A DNA stretch of 64,000 nt, from NCBI GenBank assembly GCA_019638235.1, contig JAHBUE010000001.1, forward strand, positions 978,492 through 1,042,491, read 5' to 3'. Shown here one piece after another: positions 33,980-43,367 of the stretch. Origin of the DNA: Cyclobacteriaceae bacterium (GTDB lineage Bacteria > Bacteroidota > Bacteroidia > Cytophagales > Cyclobacteriaceae). Numbering within the stretch: position 1 is the stretch's first letter; each line of letters begins with the position of its first letter. Below the pieces are notes generated by a model. It was not told the DNA's origin, made no database searches, and saw nothing but the letters and a program-made list of their open reading frames with translations. The position numbers were made by a program, and so were the translations under genes.

Positions 33980-34480
33980 ATGAGCCGTGTATCCGTATTT
34001 TTAGCCACCTTATTGTTTTATTCGTGTACTAATTTTGCACAAGACATGAAATCGAAAATCATAGAAAAAGAAAAGCCCATGACGGCTGAACAAAAAGTTT
34101 TTAAAACAGAAGAAGAGTGGAAGAAACTACTAACCCCCGAACAGTATCACATTCTTCGCGAAAAAGGCACCGAGCGCCCCTACACCGGTAAATACTATAA
34201 AACGAACGACAAGGGCACGTATTCTTGCGCAGCGTGCAATGCTGAGTTATTTACTTCCGATATGAAATTCGATTCCGATTGCGGATGGCCAAGTTTTGAC
34301 AGGGCTATGGAAGGCGGAAAAATAAAATATGAAACTGACCGCTCGCACGGTTGGGTGCGCACCGAAATTATGTGCGCAAATTGCAATTCGCATTTAGGGC
34401 ATGTGTTTGATGACGGCCCAACCATAACCGGCAAACGCTATTGTGTAAATTCGGTTTCGCTGATTCTTTATAAAGAATAA
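33980..34480 (+). CDS. msrB: Peptide-methionine (R)-S-oxide reductase, exported
   Basis: This 166-residue enzyme reduces methionine-R-sulfoxide in proteins. Zinc ligands are Cys83/Cys86 (CAAC) and Cys132/Cys135 (CANC), the signature CGWPSF is at 101-106, and the catalytic Cys155 is in RYCVNS. The N-terminus (SVFLATLLFYSC) reads as a lipoprotein or secretion signal, so it probably acts outside the cytoplasm. The ATG at 33980 is chosen over an upstream in-frame start because it begins the signal. Confidence 0.9.
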   Translation: MSRVSVFLATLLFYSCTNFAQDMKSKIIEKEKPMTAEQKVFKTEEEWKKLLTPEQYHILREKGTERPYTGKYYKTNDKGTYSCAACNAELFTSDMKFDSDCGWPSFDRAMEGGKIKYETDRSHGWVRTEIMCANCNSHLGHVFDDGPTITGKRYCVNSVSLILYKE

Positions 34481-34488
34481 TGTGTGGA

Positions 34489-34560
34489 CGTGTTGAAGTG
34501 CGAACGTGTTAACGTGGACATCCCAACTTCAACACCTTAACACGTTCGAACTTCAACACG
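34489..34560. terminator. Long dyad between converging genes
   Basis: Two 24-base arms (34489-34512 and 34537-34560) are inverted with one mismatch. The segment is built of AACGTGTT and AACTTCAACAC words, also repeated directly within it. It fills nearly the whole gap between msrB and the phosphorylase gene. It may terminate both genes, or it may be a repeat element; there is no long T-run. Confidence 0.5.
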
Positions 34561-36213
34561 TTATATTTTATACAACTTCTCATAATACTCATCCGCCATG
34601 CGGGCCGAATCGAAAAACGGAACAACATCTTTCATTCCTGCCTTCACTATCTTAATCCATTTAGTTGGATTCTTATAATACATCGGAATGATTTCGTTTT
34701 CCAACACATCGTAAAGCCGGTCGGCTTCAAGTTTGTCGCGTTCATCTTGCGACAGTGTGTCATCGGCAGGCTCAATTATAAAACTGTTTTTACCGTGCTT
34801 TGCAAATTCGGGTATCCAGCCATCGGGAATAGAAAAATTTACGGAGCCATTCATGGCGGCTGTCATGCCCGAAGTACCAGAGGCTTCATGATATAATCTT
34901 GGATTGTTCAGCCACACATCCGAGCCGCGTTTTAAATGGCCGGATAGCCACAATTCGTACCCGGTAAGAATGGTGCAATTTTTAAACTCGTTTATTTTCC
35001 AATGTATTTCATTGAAAATATTTATGCTGTCAAAATCTTCAGGATACGGTTTGCCCGCCCAGATAATCTGTATCGGAAATTCTTTGTTTGATACCAATCG
35101 TGCAAAACGTTCAAAATCGCGTAACAACAAATTAGCGCGTTTGTATTGTGCAAACCTTCTGGCCCATACTAAGGTAAGCACATTTTCATCGAACAGTTTA
35201 CCAGTTTGGTTTGCCACTACACGGAATAATTTTTTCTTGAGCATTTTTTTACGCAGTACCAACTTCTGGTCGTCATTTTTCGCCAATGCTTTTTCAAGCA
35301 TATAGTCGCGCCAGTAGGCTTTGTTTTGTGCGTTGGTAATGGCGTCAATCGGGCAAATGCCGGCATAGCTTTCCCACATCTTGCGGGCAACTTCGCCATG
35401 CAACTGCGAAACGCCATTGGCTCTTTTAGCCATGCGCAATGCGGTGAGCGAATAATTCAATACTCCGTTTTCCGGGAATACATTTTCGTTTACTTGCTGA
35501 ACGGTGAGCCCGTTGAAGAACCCCATTTTTTCCAACAAGGGAATGCTGTGTTCTTCATTGCCGGCTTTTTCGGGTGTGTGTGTAGTAAACACTACACGTT
35601 TTTTTACTTCATCCAGGCTTTTGTATTTATCGAATAAATAAAAACATAGGGGTAGCGAGTGCCCTTCGTTCATGTGATAGATTTCCGTTTCGCGCCCGAT
35701 AATCTCCAACAACTTTGCTCCGCCAATGCCTAATAAAACAGACTGGGCAATGCGGGTTGTCTGGTTCGGGTCGTACAACCTGTGTGATATGGTATGGGCA
35801 AGATGGTCATTTTCGGGTATATCGGTAGTGAGTAAAAACAGCGGTGCGGTTTTAAAAACTTCGGGCTTTAGCAACAGTGCACGAACATAAACCCGTGTGC
35901 CGTGAATGGTAATAGGGAAGAGGATGCCGGTATCGGTAAGAAACGAATATTCTTTATTTCGAAACGCTACCCGCAAACTTTGGTCTTCGTTGCGCTCCTG
36001 GTCGTAGTATCCCTTCCTCCATAAAATGCCAATGCCAATTAAGTTTTGCTTTAATTCGTATGCGCTGCGCATGTGCGATCCGGCTAAGAACCCCAACCCG
36101 CCCGAATAAATTTTAAGCGGCTGGTCAATGGCGAACTCCATTGAAAAGTAGGCTGCCGGTTTTGAATACTTCTTGTCGAATTTGTAAGGAAAGAGATTGT
36201 TCAGGTCAAACAT
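34561..36213 (-). CDS. Alpha-glucan phosphorylase-like protein (TIGR02094-type)
   Basis: This 550-residue protein of the shorter alpha-glucan phosphorylase family has AAYFSMEFAIDQPLKIYSGG, LGFLAGSHM, YHMNEGHSLP and WLNNPRLYHEASGTSGM. Typical glycogen phosphorylases bind PLP through a Lys in GTGNMKF or GTSGMKA; here the site reads GTSGMTAAMNG, with Thr451 in place of Lys. Either PLP is not bound or this clade uses another chemistry. The usual role would be release of glucose-1-phosphate from glycogen. E. coli GlgP is far longer (815). Confidence 0.78.
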   Translation of the reverse strand: MFDLNNLFPYKFDKKYSKPAAYFSMEFAIDQPLKIYSGGLGFLAGSHMRSAYELKQNLIGIGILWRKGYYDQERNEDQSLRVAFRNKEYSFLTDTGILFPITIHGTRVYVRALLLKPEVFKTAPLFLLTTDIPENDHLAHTISHRLYDPNQTTRIAQSVLLGIGGAKLLEIIGRETEIYHMNEGHSLPLCFYLFDKYKSLDEVKKRVVFTTHTPEKAGNEEHSIPLLEKMGFFNGLTVQQVNENVFPENGVLNYSLTALRMAKRANGVSQLHGEVARKMWESYAGICPIDAITNAQNKAYWRDYMLEKALAKNDDQKLVLRKKMLKKKLFRVVANQTGKLFDENVLTLVWARRFAQYKRANLLLRDFERFARLVSNKEFPIQIIWAGKPYPEDFDSINIFNEIHWKINEFKNCTILTGYELWLSGHLKRGSDVWLNNPRLYHEASGTSGMTAAMNGSVNFSIPDGWIPEFAKHGKNSFIIEPADDTLSQDERDKLEADRLYDVLENEIIPMYYKNPTKWIKIVKAGMKDVVPFFDSARMADEYYEKLYKI

Positions 36214-36308
36214 ATAACTGTATTGTAAAAGATGCGAAGCTAATAAATCAGCTATGAAGTGAATGAAAGTTTTTTACTGTAATTCCGCAATCGTTTGAAT
36301 AGGGGCAA

Positions 36309-37280
36309 TCAGGGATTCAATTGGCGGAGTTGCCAGATGAGTTTATCAAGCGAGTTGAAAGAATTACCGCCAAACACCCAGGTTACTTGCTGGTTAGCCA
36401 ACATTACTTCTATTAATATATCCGCCCTGCTATCAGAAATAATAAATCCGTTTCGTTCCAATGCATTTTTTGTCCAGCGTGCTTCATGCCCATTGCCACG
36501 CACAGTAACTGCCATGTTGCGCCAGGGCTTGTGAAATACTTTTCCTGTTTTCAAATCAAAGCCTTTAAACTGAAAAATATCATCGAAGGCTCCGTTCAGT
36601 ACAAGGTCTTCCGGTATGCCGGTAAGCAGGTTGTTGTTTCTTCCTGCCAACCAAATCAGGTCGGCTGTTTGCAGAGCAAGGTCAAGCTCGTGCGTGGCTA
36701 CTAAAATTCCTTTGCCTGTTTCATGAGCCAGTTCGCGCAGCAGATTCATAATTTCCACGCGATTGTTCAGATCGAGGTGTGCTGTGGGTTCATCCAATAA
36801 TAATAGAGGTGTTTGCTGTACTAATGCGCGGGCAATCATAGCCAGTTGTAGTTGACCGTCACTAATCTGGCTAAGTTGTTTATCGAGTAAGTAATGAATG
36901 CGTGTGCGGTTTACTGCATCGGTAATGGCGGCTTTATCGTCCGGGGTAAGTTTTAACGACCAGTCCAGGTAGGGGTAACGTCCGTAAGCGATAAGTTCGC
37001 TTACCGTCATGTTGGTAGCGGTGATTCGGTCGGTTAGCACTACCGATAATTTTTTTTCAGGTTGTTCAACGGCAGAATCAATAGTAACAGTTCCCCCCAA
37101 TGCTGGTTGCAGCCCGGCTAAGGTTTTTAACAACGTTGATTTGCCCACTCCGTTAGGCCCCATAAAACAAACCAATTCACCTTTCGCTAATGAAAGGTTC
37201 AGCGCGCTGAACAACGGTTGTCCGGTAGCATAGCCAACGGAGAGGTTATGGGTTTTTAATAGAGATTTGTCAGGGTGCAT
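36309..37280 (-). CDS. ABC transporter ATP-binding protein, iron/cobalamin type
   Basis: This is a 323-residue ATPase. Walker A is GPNGVGKST (41-49), the signature is ISDGQ (139-143, variant of LSGGQ), and Walker B is LLLLDEP (159-165). It is of the FecE/BtuD type that powers uptake of ferric chelates, haem or cobalamin. About 80 residues after the ATPase core (RNMAVTVRGNGHEARWTKNA to the end) form an extension not found in E. coli FecE. It lies 33 bp downstream of the permease gene. No binding-protein gene is nearby. Confidence 0.87.
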   Translation of the reverse strand: MHPDKSLLKTHNLSVGYATGQPLFSALNLSLAKGELVCFMGPNGVGKSTLLKTLAGLQPALGGTVTIDSAVEQPEKKLSVVLTDRITATNMTVSELIAYGRYPYLDWSLKLTPDDKAAITDAVNRTRIHYLLDKQLSQISDGQLQLAMIARALVQQTPLLLLDEPTAHLDLNNRVEIMNLLRELAHETGKGILVATHELDLALQTADLIWLAGRNNNLLTGIPEDLVLNGAFDDIFQFKGFDLKTGKVFHKPWRNMAVTVRGNGHEARWTKNALERNGFIISDSRADILIEVMLANQQVTWVFGGNSFNSLDKLIWQLRQLNP

Positions 37281-37313
37281 GGTTGTACTTCACTTATCCT
37301 CAAAAATAGCAAG

Positions 37314-38330
37314 TCATACAACTACTTTCTTAGCCCGCACAATAACCCAGATTACTACGGGCGCCCCGATAAGCGCGGTAATGGCATTGATGGGTAGTAC
37401 GTGAGCGCTGCCCGGTAATTGCGCAATGGTGTCGCAAAACAACATGACACTTGCACCCATCAGCAATACACCAGGTATTAATATCCGGTGGTTGGTTGTA
37501 TTGATGAGTATGCGGGTAAGGTGCGGAACGGCAAGGCCCACAAAAGCAATCGGGCCGCAAAATGCCGTAACCGATCCGGCCAACAAACTGGTTGCTACTA
37601 TAATAATGAACCGGCTCTTAGAAATCTGTATGCCTAAGCTTCGTGCATACTGATCGCCCAACAGCCAGGCGTTTAACGGCTTGGAAACCGAAACCGCCAG
37701 TACAATGCCGATGGAAAGCACTCCGCCCAATACTATCAATTCCTTCCAGTTCAGTCCGCCCATGCTGCCAAATGTCCAGATCAGGAAATAGTGCTGGTCT
37801 TCCGTGCGACTTACAAATTGTAATACACTTACTATTGAGGCGGTGGTTGCTCCAATCATAAGCCCAATCAGCAAAAGCGAGGTATTGTCTTTTATACGGT
37901 GAGCTATTGCCAGGATGATTAATAAAATTGCCCCCGAGCCTGCCGTTGCACCCAACGATATAATAAATGCCCCCCCGGAATAGCCGGGTATCGTGCTTCC
38001 CAGCATAACCAAAAGCGCTACCGCTAAGCTCGCGCCCGAACTAAGACCCAGCACATCCGGCCCGGCCAACGGGTTTCGGAATAACGTCTGCATCATGAGT
38101 CCGCCCAGGGACAAGGCTCCACCGGCCAATATGCAGGTCAGGGCTTTCGTAAGCCGGAAGTTGACAATAATATCCCCTAAAACCGGGTTTTCTTCTGCCC
38201 GTAAACCTACCAGTCCAAGCCAGTCGTTAATTGAAATCTGAACGCTTCCCTGCGAAACATTAAGCACAAAAAGCCCCAGCGACAGGGCCGAAAGTGTAAG
38301 CCAGGGGCGTTTTTTAAAGGTTTTTGTCAT
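37314..38330 (-). CDS. ABC transporter permease, FecCD family
   Basis: This 338-residue integral membrane protein has about nine or ten helices. The family's N-terminal GDIIVNFRLTKALTCILAGGAL and the LAGPDVLGLSSGASLAV motif are clear, as is the cytoplasmic ATPase-contact loop (SLGIQISKSR) and FCGPIAFVGLAVPHLTR. It forms the pore for ferric-siderophore, haem or cobalamin import with the ATPase gene downstream. A Fur-box-like site lies 15 bases before its start, favouring iron. Confidence 0.88.
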   Translation of the reverse strand: MTKTFKKRPWLTLSALSLGLFVLNVSQGSVQISINDWLGLVGLRAEENPVLGDIIVNFRLTKALTCILAGGALSLGGLMMQTLFRNPLAGPDVLGLSSGASLAVALLVMLGSTIPGYSGGAFIISLGATAGSGAILLIILAIAHRIKDNTSLLLIGLMIGATTASIVSVLQFVSRTEDQHYFLIWTFGSMGGLNWKELIVLGGVLSIGIVLAVSVSKPLNAWLLGDQYARSLGIQISKSRFIIIVATSLLAGSVTAFCGPIAFVGLAVPHLTRILINTTNHRILIPGVLLMGASVMLFCDTIAQLPGSAHVLPINAITALIGAPVVIWVIVRAKKVVV

Positions 38331-38344
38331 GTTCAGAAGCGCGT

Positions 38345-38363
38345 GACAATGATAATCACTTAT
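38345..38363. promoter_or_regulatory. Fur-box-like operator
   Basis: GACAATGATAATCACTTAT matches 14 of 19 positions of the classic Fur box (GATAATGATAATCATTATC), including the core AATGATAATCA. It is 15 bases before the start of the minus-strand permease gene and would place the transporter under iron control. Confidence 0.5.
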
Positions 38364-38445
38364 GTGCCATTTTAGAAAAACGCTTCTGTTAAGGTGGGTT
38401 TTAAAGTGGGATAATTGGGCTATGCTAAAAATTTTAAAACGCGGG

Positions 38446-38476
38446 TTTGCTAACTATTCTTTATGTCATATCTTTG
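38446..38476 (+). promoter_or_regulatory. Promoter of the ribosomal operon (TTTG-N19-TATCTTTG)
   Basis: A -33 TTTG (38446-38449) and -7 TATCTTTG (38469-38476) lie exactly 19 bases apart, the Bacteroidota primary sigma factor consensus. A leader of about 55 bases with a hairpin (TTTTGCG/CGCAAAA, 38484-38506) follows, then the rplC ATG. Confidence 0.75.
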
Positions 38477-38537
38477 CAGTCCTTTTTGCGTCAAGAAGGC
38501 GCAAAATCCTGAAAAACAGCATAAAAAGGTTTCAACC

Positions 38538-39170
38538 ATGCCTGGAATTATAGGACGAAAAGTAGGAATGACAAGCGTATATGGCCCCCAAGGTGAGAAT
38601 ATTGCCTGCACGGTTATAGAAGCTGGCCCCTGCGTAGTCACACAAGTAAAAAACGCTGACACTGACGGTTACCGTGCAGTTCAGTTATCCTTTGGCGAGG
38701 CCAAAGAGAAAAACACACCGAAAGCTCTTATCGGGCATTTCAAGAAAGCCAACACCACACCCAAGCGTAAAACCGTTGAGTTTCGCGATTTCCGCGCGGA
38801 GTTTGAAGGTATTGTTGAGCTTGGTAAGGAGATCCGCGTACAAGACATCTTTAAAGAAGGCGACTGGTTAGATGCCGTTGGTACTTCAAAAGGTCGTGGT
38901 TTTCAGGGTGTTGTAAAACGCCACGGCTTTAGCGGTGTGGGCGAAGCCACGCACGGTCAGCATAACCGTTTGCGTGCACCCGGTTCAATGGGTAACGCCT
39001 CGTTTGCTTCCCGCGTACCAAAAGGCAAGCGCCTGGCTGGTCGTATGGGTAACGACCGTGTAAAAGTTACCAACCTCCAGGTTGTTAAAATCATGGCCGA
39101 TCAAAACCTGATCGTTGTAAGCGGCTCTGTTCCAGGAGCTAAGAACTCAACCGTAATTCTGCAGAAGTAA
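38538..39170 (+). CDS. rplC: 50S ribosomal protein L3
   Basis: This 210-residue protein is a primary 23S rRNA binder that helps start 50S assembly near the peptidyl transferase centre. It begins [19 protein letters not shown]. The universally conserved [14 protein letters not shown] and [15 protein letters not shown] [20 protein letters not shown] are present. The frame extends 25 codons upstream into the leader, but the ATG at 38538 matches family starts. It heads the operon, with no rpsJ before it; the stop shares one base with rplD. Confidence 0.96.
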   Translation: MPGIIGRKVGMTSVYGPQGENIACTVIEAGPCVVTQVKNADTDGYRAVQLSFGEAKEKNTPKALIGHFKKANTTPKRKTVEFRDFRAEFEGIVELGKEIRVQDIFKEGDWLDAVGTSKGRGFQGVVKRHGFSGVGEATHGQHNRLRAPGSMGNASFASRVPKGKRLAGRMGNDRVKVTNLQVVKIMADQNLIVVSGSVPGAKNSTVILQK

Positions 39171-39805
39171 TGGAAGTAAGTGTTGTAAAATATAGCGGAG
39201 AGCAAACCGGTAAGAAAGTGAGTCTTTCTGATACCGTGTTCGCGATTGAGCCGAACGATCACGCCATTTATCTTGACGTGAAAAGCTACCTGGCCAACCA
39301 GCGTCAGGGTACGCACAAGTCGAAGCAGCGTAACGAAATTTCCGGCTCAAGCAAAAAACTTAAAAAGCAAAAAGGAACCGGTGGCGCCCGTGCGGGTAAC
39401 ATTAAAAACCCGCAATTCAAAGGTGGTGGACGCGTATTTGGCCCTCAGCCCCGCGACTACTCTTTTAAATTAAACAAGAAAGTGAAGGATCTGGCACGTA
39501 AGTCGGCCCTTACCTATAAGGCAAAAGATAACGCCATTGCTGTTGTTGAGGATTTCAACTTTGAAACTCCAAAAACCAAGCAATACCTAAGTATGTTATC
39601 AGCCCTTTCGTTAGCCGATAAGAAAACATTGCTTGTATTGCCGGAAAGCAACAAGGGTGTGGCTATGTCGGGAAGAAACCTGAAGCAGGCAAAAATTACC
39701 ACAGCCGATCAGATCAACACATACGATGTTATCAATGCCGACAGTGTGATTTTTGTTGAAAGCTCTGTAAGCAAGGTGGAGAATCTATTAAATAAAGAGT
39801 CATGA
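39170..39805 (+). CDS. rplD: 50S ribosomal protein L4
   Basis: This 211-residue protein lines the exit tunnel. The conserved [20 protein letters not shown] and the [20 protein letters not shown] loop are typical. In E. coli L4 also represses its own operon; whether it does here is not visible. It overlaps rplC by 1 base and rplW by 4 bases. Confidence 0.96.
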   Translation: MEVSVVKYSGEQTGKKVSLSDTVFAIEPNDHAIYLDVKSYLANQRQGTHKSKQRNEISGSSKKLKKQKGTGGARAGNIKNPQFKGGGRVFGPQPRDYSFKLNKKVKDLARKSALTYKAKDNAIAVVEDFNFETPKTKQYLSMLSALSLADKKTLLVLPESNKGVAMSGRNLKQAKITTADQINTYDVINADSVIFVESSVSKVENLLNKES

Positions 39806-40089
39806 GCGTACTGAAGAAGCCCCTGGTAACAGAAAAAGTATCTGCCCTTAATGAAAAGGGTAAGTACGGCTTCATTGTAGATATTGAAGCAAACAAAGTT
39901 GAGATTAAGAAAGCTGTTGAAAAGCAGTATGGTGTAACGGTAGAAAAAGTGAACACCTCGCGTATAATGGGTAAACAAAAATCCCGCTATACAAAAGCCG
40001 GTGTGTTAACTGGCCGCAAGCCCAACTACAAAAAGGCTATAGTTACATTGGCCTCAGGTGAAGTAATAGACTTTTATAGCAACGTATAA
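39802..40089 (+). CDS. rplW: 50S ribosomal protein L23
   Basis: This 95-residue protein sits at the tunnel exit and docks trigger factor and SRP. It begins [20 protein letters not shown], with [20 protein letters not shown] as the conserved core. It starts inside the rplD stop (ATGA). Confidence 0.95.
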   Translation: MSVLKKPLVTEKVSALNEKGKYGFIVDIEANKVEIKKAVEKQYGVTVEKVNTSRIMGKQKSRYTKAGVLTGRKPNYKKAIVTLASGEVIDFYSNV

Positions 40090-40099
40090 TTATTGAGCA

Positions 40100-40924
40100 A
40101 TGGCGTTGAAGAAATTAAAACCGGTAACACCAGGTACAAGGCACAGAATGGCACCTTCGTTTGAAGGCATAAGTTCAGCAGCCCCTGAAAAGGCTCTTGT
40201 TACTACACGTAAAAAATCCGGAGGAAGAAATAACAACGGTAAAATGACCATGCGCTACATTGGCGGAGGTCATAAACAGAAGATAAGAATCATTGATTTC
40301 AAACGTGATAAGTCGGGTGTACCGGCTACGGTGAAATCAATTGAGTATGATCCTACCCGTTCGGCCCGTATTGCATTATTGTTTTATGCAGATGGCGCCA
40401 AAGCATACATTCTTGCTCCTAACGGACTGAAACCCGGGCAGCAGGTTGTAGCGGGTGCTGATGTTGCACCTGAAGTAGGCAATGCACTTCCGCTTGCTAA
40501 AATTCCGTTGGGTACAATTGTACACAATGTTGAATTGAAGCCGGGCAAAGGTGGCGCTATTGCGCGCAGTGCCGGTTCATTTGTTCAGTTGTTGGCTCGC
40601 GAAAACGGGTTGGCAACATTGAAAATGCCTTCCGGTGAAATGCGTAACGTACTTGAAGTTTGTATGGCAACGGTTGGAACAGTTTCCAATGCCGACCACA
40701 TGAACGAGAGTGCTGGTAAAGCAGGTCGCACACGCTGGAAGGGCAGAAGACCACGCAACCGTGGTGTTTCTATGAACCCGGTAGATCACCCGATGGGTGG
40801 TGGTGAAGGACGTGCCTCTGGTGGTCACCCGCGCTCACGCAAGGGCTTGGTTTCCAAGGGTAAGAAAACACGTCATCCGAAAAAGTATTCTGATCGGTTA
40901 ATCATATCTAAGAGGAAAAAATAA
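40100..40924 (+). CDS. rplB: 50S ribosomal protein L2
   Basis: This 274-residue protein is required for subunit joining and peptidyl transfer. The C-terminal signature [20 protein letters not shown], with its essential His, is intact. It shares its last base with rpsS. Confidence 0.97.
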   Translation: MALKKLKPVTPGTRHRMAPSFEGISSAAPEKALVTTRKKSGGRNNNGKMTMRYIGGGHKQKIRIIDFKRDKSGVPATVKSIEYDPTRSARIALLFYADGAKAYILAPNGLKPGQQVVAGADVAPEVGNALPLAKIPLGTIVHNVELKPGKGGAIARSAGSFVQLLARENGLATLKMPSGEMRNVLEVCMATVGTVSNADHMNESAGKAGRTRWKGRRPRNRGVSMNPVDHPMGGGEGRASGGHPRSRKGLVSKGKKTRHPKKYSDRLIISKRKK

Positions 40925-41196
40925 TGGGACGCTCGATTAAAAAAGGACCGTATTGCGATTTCCGCCTGGTTAAAAAAGTAGAAACGGCTGAAAAATCAGG
41001 TAAGAAATCGGTGATCAAAACCTGGTCACGCAGATCAACCATCATCCCTGAGATGATCGGTCACACCTTTGCGGTTCATAATGGAAATAAATTCATACCG
41101 GTATATGTAACCGAAAACATGGTAGGACATAAGTTAGGTGAATTTGCACCTACCCGTACCTTCAAAGGACACTCCGGTAACAGAAAAGAAGGTTAG
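40924..41196 (+). CDS. rpsS: 30S ribosomal protein S19
   Basis: This 90-residue protein of the 30S head contacts tRNA and helix 33. It begins [20 protein letters not shown] and carries the conserved [20 protein letters not shown]. Adjacent to rplB with a one-base overlap. Confidence 0.96.
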   Translation: MGRSIKKGPYCDFRLVKKVETAEKSGKKSVIKTWSRRSTIIPEMIGHTFAVHNGNKFIPVYVTENMVGHKLGEFAPTRTFKGHSGNRKEG

Positions 41197-41202
41197 TAAG
41201 TC

Positions 41203-41667
41203 ATGGAAGCTTTAGAGAAAAAGACAAAGAAGTCTGTATTGAAAAGGGAAAAGCGTGATGCACGCAAGGAAGCCGCCAAAACCGGACAGGTTGTGGCTAA
41301 GCTCAAAGATGTTCCTACTTCTCCGCGTAAGATGAGGCTCGTTGCCGATCTTATTCGTGGTGAGCGTGTGAACAAAGCCCTGAATATTCTCAAGTATGAG
41401 CCTAAAGTCGGTTCATTCAAATTAGAGAAACTCCTTCTTTCGGCAATTGCCAACTGGGAAAACAAAAACCAGGATGCCAAGCTGGAGGAAGCTGATTTAT
41501 ATGTTAAAGATGTGTGGGTTGACGGTGGTCGCATTTTGAAAAGACTGCGTCCGGCTCCCCAGGGCAGAGCCCATCGCATCCGTAAGCGTTCCAACCATGT
41601 AACCTTGGTGTTGGATAGCTTGAATAAAAATGAAGGCGTAGCAACTGAACAAGAAACAAAGGAATAG
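41203..41667 (+). CDS. rplV: 50S ribosomal protein L22
   Basis: This 154-residue protein is longer than E. coli L22 (110). About 35 extra, Lys/Glu-rich residues precede the core, which starts near [20 protein letters not shown]. The beta-hairpin tip that lines the exit tunnel, [20 protein letters not shown], is conserved. An Asn/Glu-rich C-terminal tail follows. The start ATG is 6 bases after rpsS, and no alternative Met in the extension would shorten it. Confidence 0.94.
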   Translation: MEALEKKTKKSVLKREKRDARKEAAKTGQVVAKLKDVPTSPRKMRLVADLIRGERVNKALNILKYEPKVGSFKLEKLLLSAIANWENKNQDAKLEEADLYVKDVWVDGGRILKRLRPAPQGRAHRIRKRSNHVTLVLDSLNKNEGVATEQETKE

Positions 41668-42453
41668 ATGGGACAAAAAATTAACCCTATAGGACTTCGT
41701 CTGGGTATCGTTCGTGGTTGGGATTCCAACTGGTATGGTGGAAATACATTTTCTGATAAGTTGGTGGAAGACCAGAAAATCAGAAAATACGTTGATGCCC
41801 GTATCCCAAAGGGAGGTATCGCAAAAGTTGTTATTGAGCGCACCCTCAAGCGCATTACGTTAACCATTCACACGGCACGCCCTGGTGTGGTTATCGGTAA
41901 AGGCGGTACAGAGGTCGATAAAATTAAAGAAGAGTTGAAAAAGATCACCGGTAAGGATGTTCAGATCAACATTTTTGAAATTAAACGCCCCGAACTGGAT
42001 TCAAAACTTGTTGGCGAGTCTATCGCACAACAAATCGAAGCCCGTATTTCATACAAGCGTGCTATGAAACAAGCAATTGCTTCGGCAATCCGTGTAGGCG
42101 CTGAAGGTATTAAGATTAAAGTTTCCGGTCGGTTGGCCGGTGCCGATATGGCACGTACCGAACAGTACAAAGAAGGCCGTATTCCGTTGCACACGTTACG
42201 TGCCGATATAGATTACGCCATTTCAGAAGCACAAACTGTTTATGGTAAAATCGGTATCAAAGTATGGATTTTCAAAGGCGAAGTTTACGGTAAGCGCGAC
42301 CTGTCGCCCAATGTTGGTGTAGTAAGCAACGCGGGTGCTGGCACAGGCCATGGTGGTGGTTCAGAGCGCGGTGGCGATCGTGGCGGAAGAAGACGACAGG
42401 AAGGCCGTGGAGGTCGTGGTCGCGGTGGAGAAAATCGCAGGGAGAAACGATAA
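41668..42453 (+). CDS. rpsC: 30S ribosomal protein S3
   Basis: This 261-residue protein forms part of the mRNA entry helicase. It begins [20 protein letters not shown] and carries the KH motif [19 protein letters not shown]. The C-terminus has a Gly/Arg-rich tail ([15 protein letters not shown]) longer than in E. coli S3 (233). It starts directly after the rplV stop. Confidence 0.96.
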   Translation: MGQKINPIGLRLGIVRGWDSNWYGGNTFSDKLVEDQKIRKYVDARIPKGGIAKVVIERTLKRITLTIHTARPGVVIGKGGTEVDKIKEELKKITGKDVQINIFEIKRPELDSKLVGESIAQQIEARISYKRAMKQAIASAIRVGAEGIKIKVSGRLAGADMARTEQYKEGRIPLHTLRADIDYAISEAQTVYGKIGIKVWIFKGEVYGKRDLSPNVGVVSNAGAGTGHGGGSERGGDRGGRRRQEGRGGRGRGGENRREKR

Positions 42454-42482
42454 GAAATAAAGAGTTTTAAAGTAAGGTAGCA

Positions 42483-42902
42483 ATGTTACAACCGAAACGT
42501 ACCAAGTTCAGAAAAATGCAGAAAGGCCGTGTGAAGGGTATAGCCACACGCGGACATACTATTGCATTCGGTTCCTTTGGTCTGAAAAGTCTTGAAGGCG
42601 GCTGGATTACCTCTCGCCAGATTGAGGCAGCTCGTATTGCCGTAACCCGCGCCATGAAGCGCGAAGGCCAGGTTTGGATTCGCGTTTTCCCCGATAAGCC
42701 GATTACCCAAAAGCCTGCCGAAGTGCGTATGGGTAAAGGTAAGGGTGCGCCCGAATACTGGGTTGCCGTTATTAAACCGGGCACAATCTTGTTTGAAGCA
42801 GGTGGTGTAAACCTTGCTACTGCAAAAGAAGCCTTGCGCCTTGCCGAAGGTAAGCTGCCTATTAAAACAAAGTTTACAGTAAGACGCGATTACGTTGAAT
42901 AA
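42483..42902 (+). CDS. rplP: 50S ribosomal protein L16
   Basis: This is a 139-residue protein near the A-site tRNA. It begins [20 protein letters not shown] and has the conserved [20 protein letters not shown]. Members of the family carry an Arg hydroxylation site in the corresponding region. The 29-base gap from rpsC holds nothing notable. Confidence 0.96.
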   Translation: MLQPKRTKFRKMQKGRVKGIATRGHTIAFGSFGLKSLEGGWITSRQIEAARIAVTRAMKREGQVWIRVFPDKPITQKPAEVRMGKGKGAPEYWVAVIKPGTILFEAGGVNLATAKEALRLAEGKLPIKTKFTVRRDYVE

Positions 42903-42910
42903 GTCGAGTT

Positions 42911-43105
42911 ATGAAGAGCAACGAAATAAAAGAATTGAATGTAACCGAGCTGCGCGAGAAAATTGCCAGCGAAAAGGAAACACTACGCAAACTGAAATTT
43001 GCGCATCAGGTTTCGGCTATTGAAAACCCGATGAAGATAAGAGATACAAAAAAGCTCATTGCCCGCCTGAACACGGAGTTGAGCGCTAAAGAACTTCAAA
43101 AATAA
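42911..43105 (+). CDS. rpmC: 50S ribosomal protein L29
   Basis: This 64-residue helical protein sits near the tunnel exit. It has the conserved [20 protein letters not shown] and a C-terminal [12 protein letters not shown]. Confidence 0.93.
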   Translation: MKSNEIKELNVTELREKIASEKETLRKLKFAHQVSAIENPMKIRDTKKLIARLNTELSAKELQK

Positions 43106-43110
43106 TTCCT

Positions 43111-43365
43111 ATGGAAAGGAACCTTAGAAAAGAGAGAATTGGTAAAGTGGTGAGCAACAAAATGACAAAGAGCATCACCGTAGCGGTTGACCGTAAGGTT
43201 AAGCACCCGATCTATGGTAAGTTCGTTCACAAAACAACCAAATTCATGGCGCATGACGAGAAGAACGAAGCAGGCATTGGCGATACAGTTCTGATTTCAG
43301 AAACCCGTCCGTTGAGCAAAAACAAGCGTTGGAGATTAGTTGAGATTATCGAAAAAGCGAAGTAA
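43111..43365 (+). CDS. rpsQ: 30S ribosomal protein S17
   Basis: This is an 84-residue OB-fold protein that binds 16S rRNA early in assembly. The family core is [20 protein letters not shown], followed by [20 protein letters not shown]. Confidence 0.95.
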   Translation: MERNLRKERIGKVVSNKMTKSITVAVDRKVKHPIYGKFVHKTTKFMAHDEKNEAGIGDTVLISETRPLSKNKRWRLVEIIEKAK

Positions 43366-43367
43366 TC

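Noticed and set aside
38463..38537. Upstream extension of rplC
   Set aside because: This open frame begins inside the promoter and leader; the ATG at 38538 gives the canonical L3 N-terminus.
41193..41867. Long open frame on the minus strand under rplV/rpsC (224 codons)
   Set aside because: It is antisense to two certain ribosomal genes, has no family resemblance, and arises from their codon bias.
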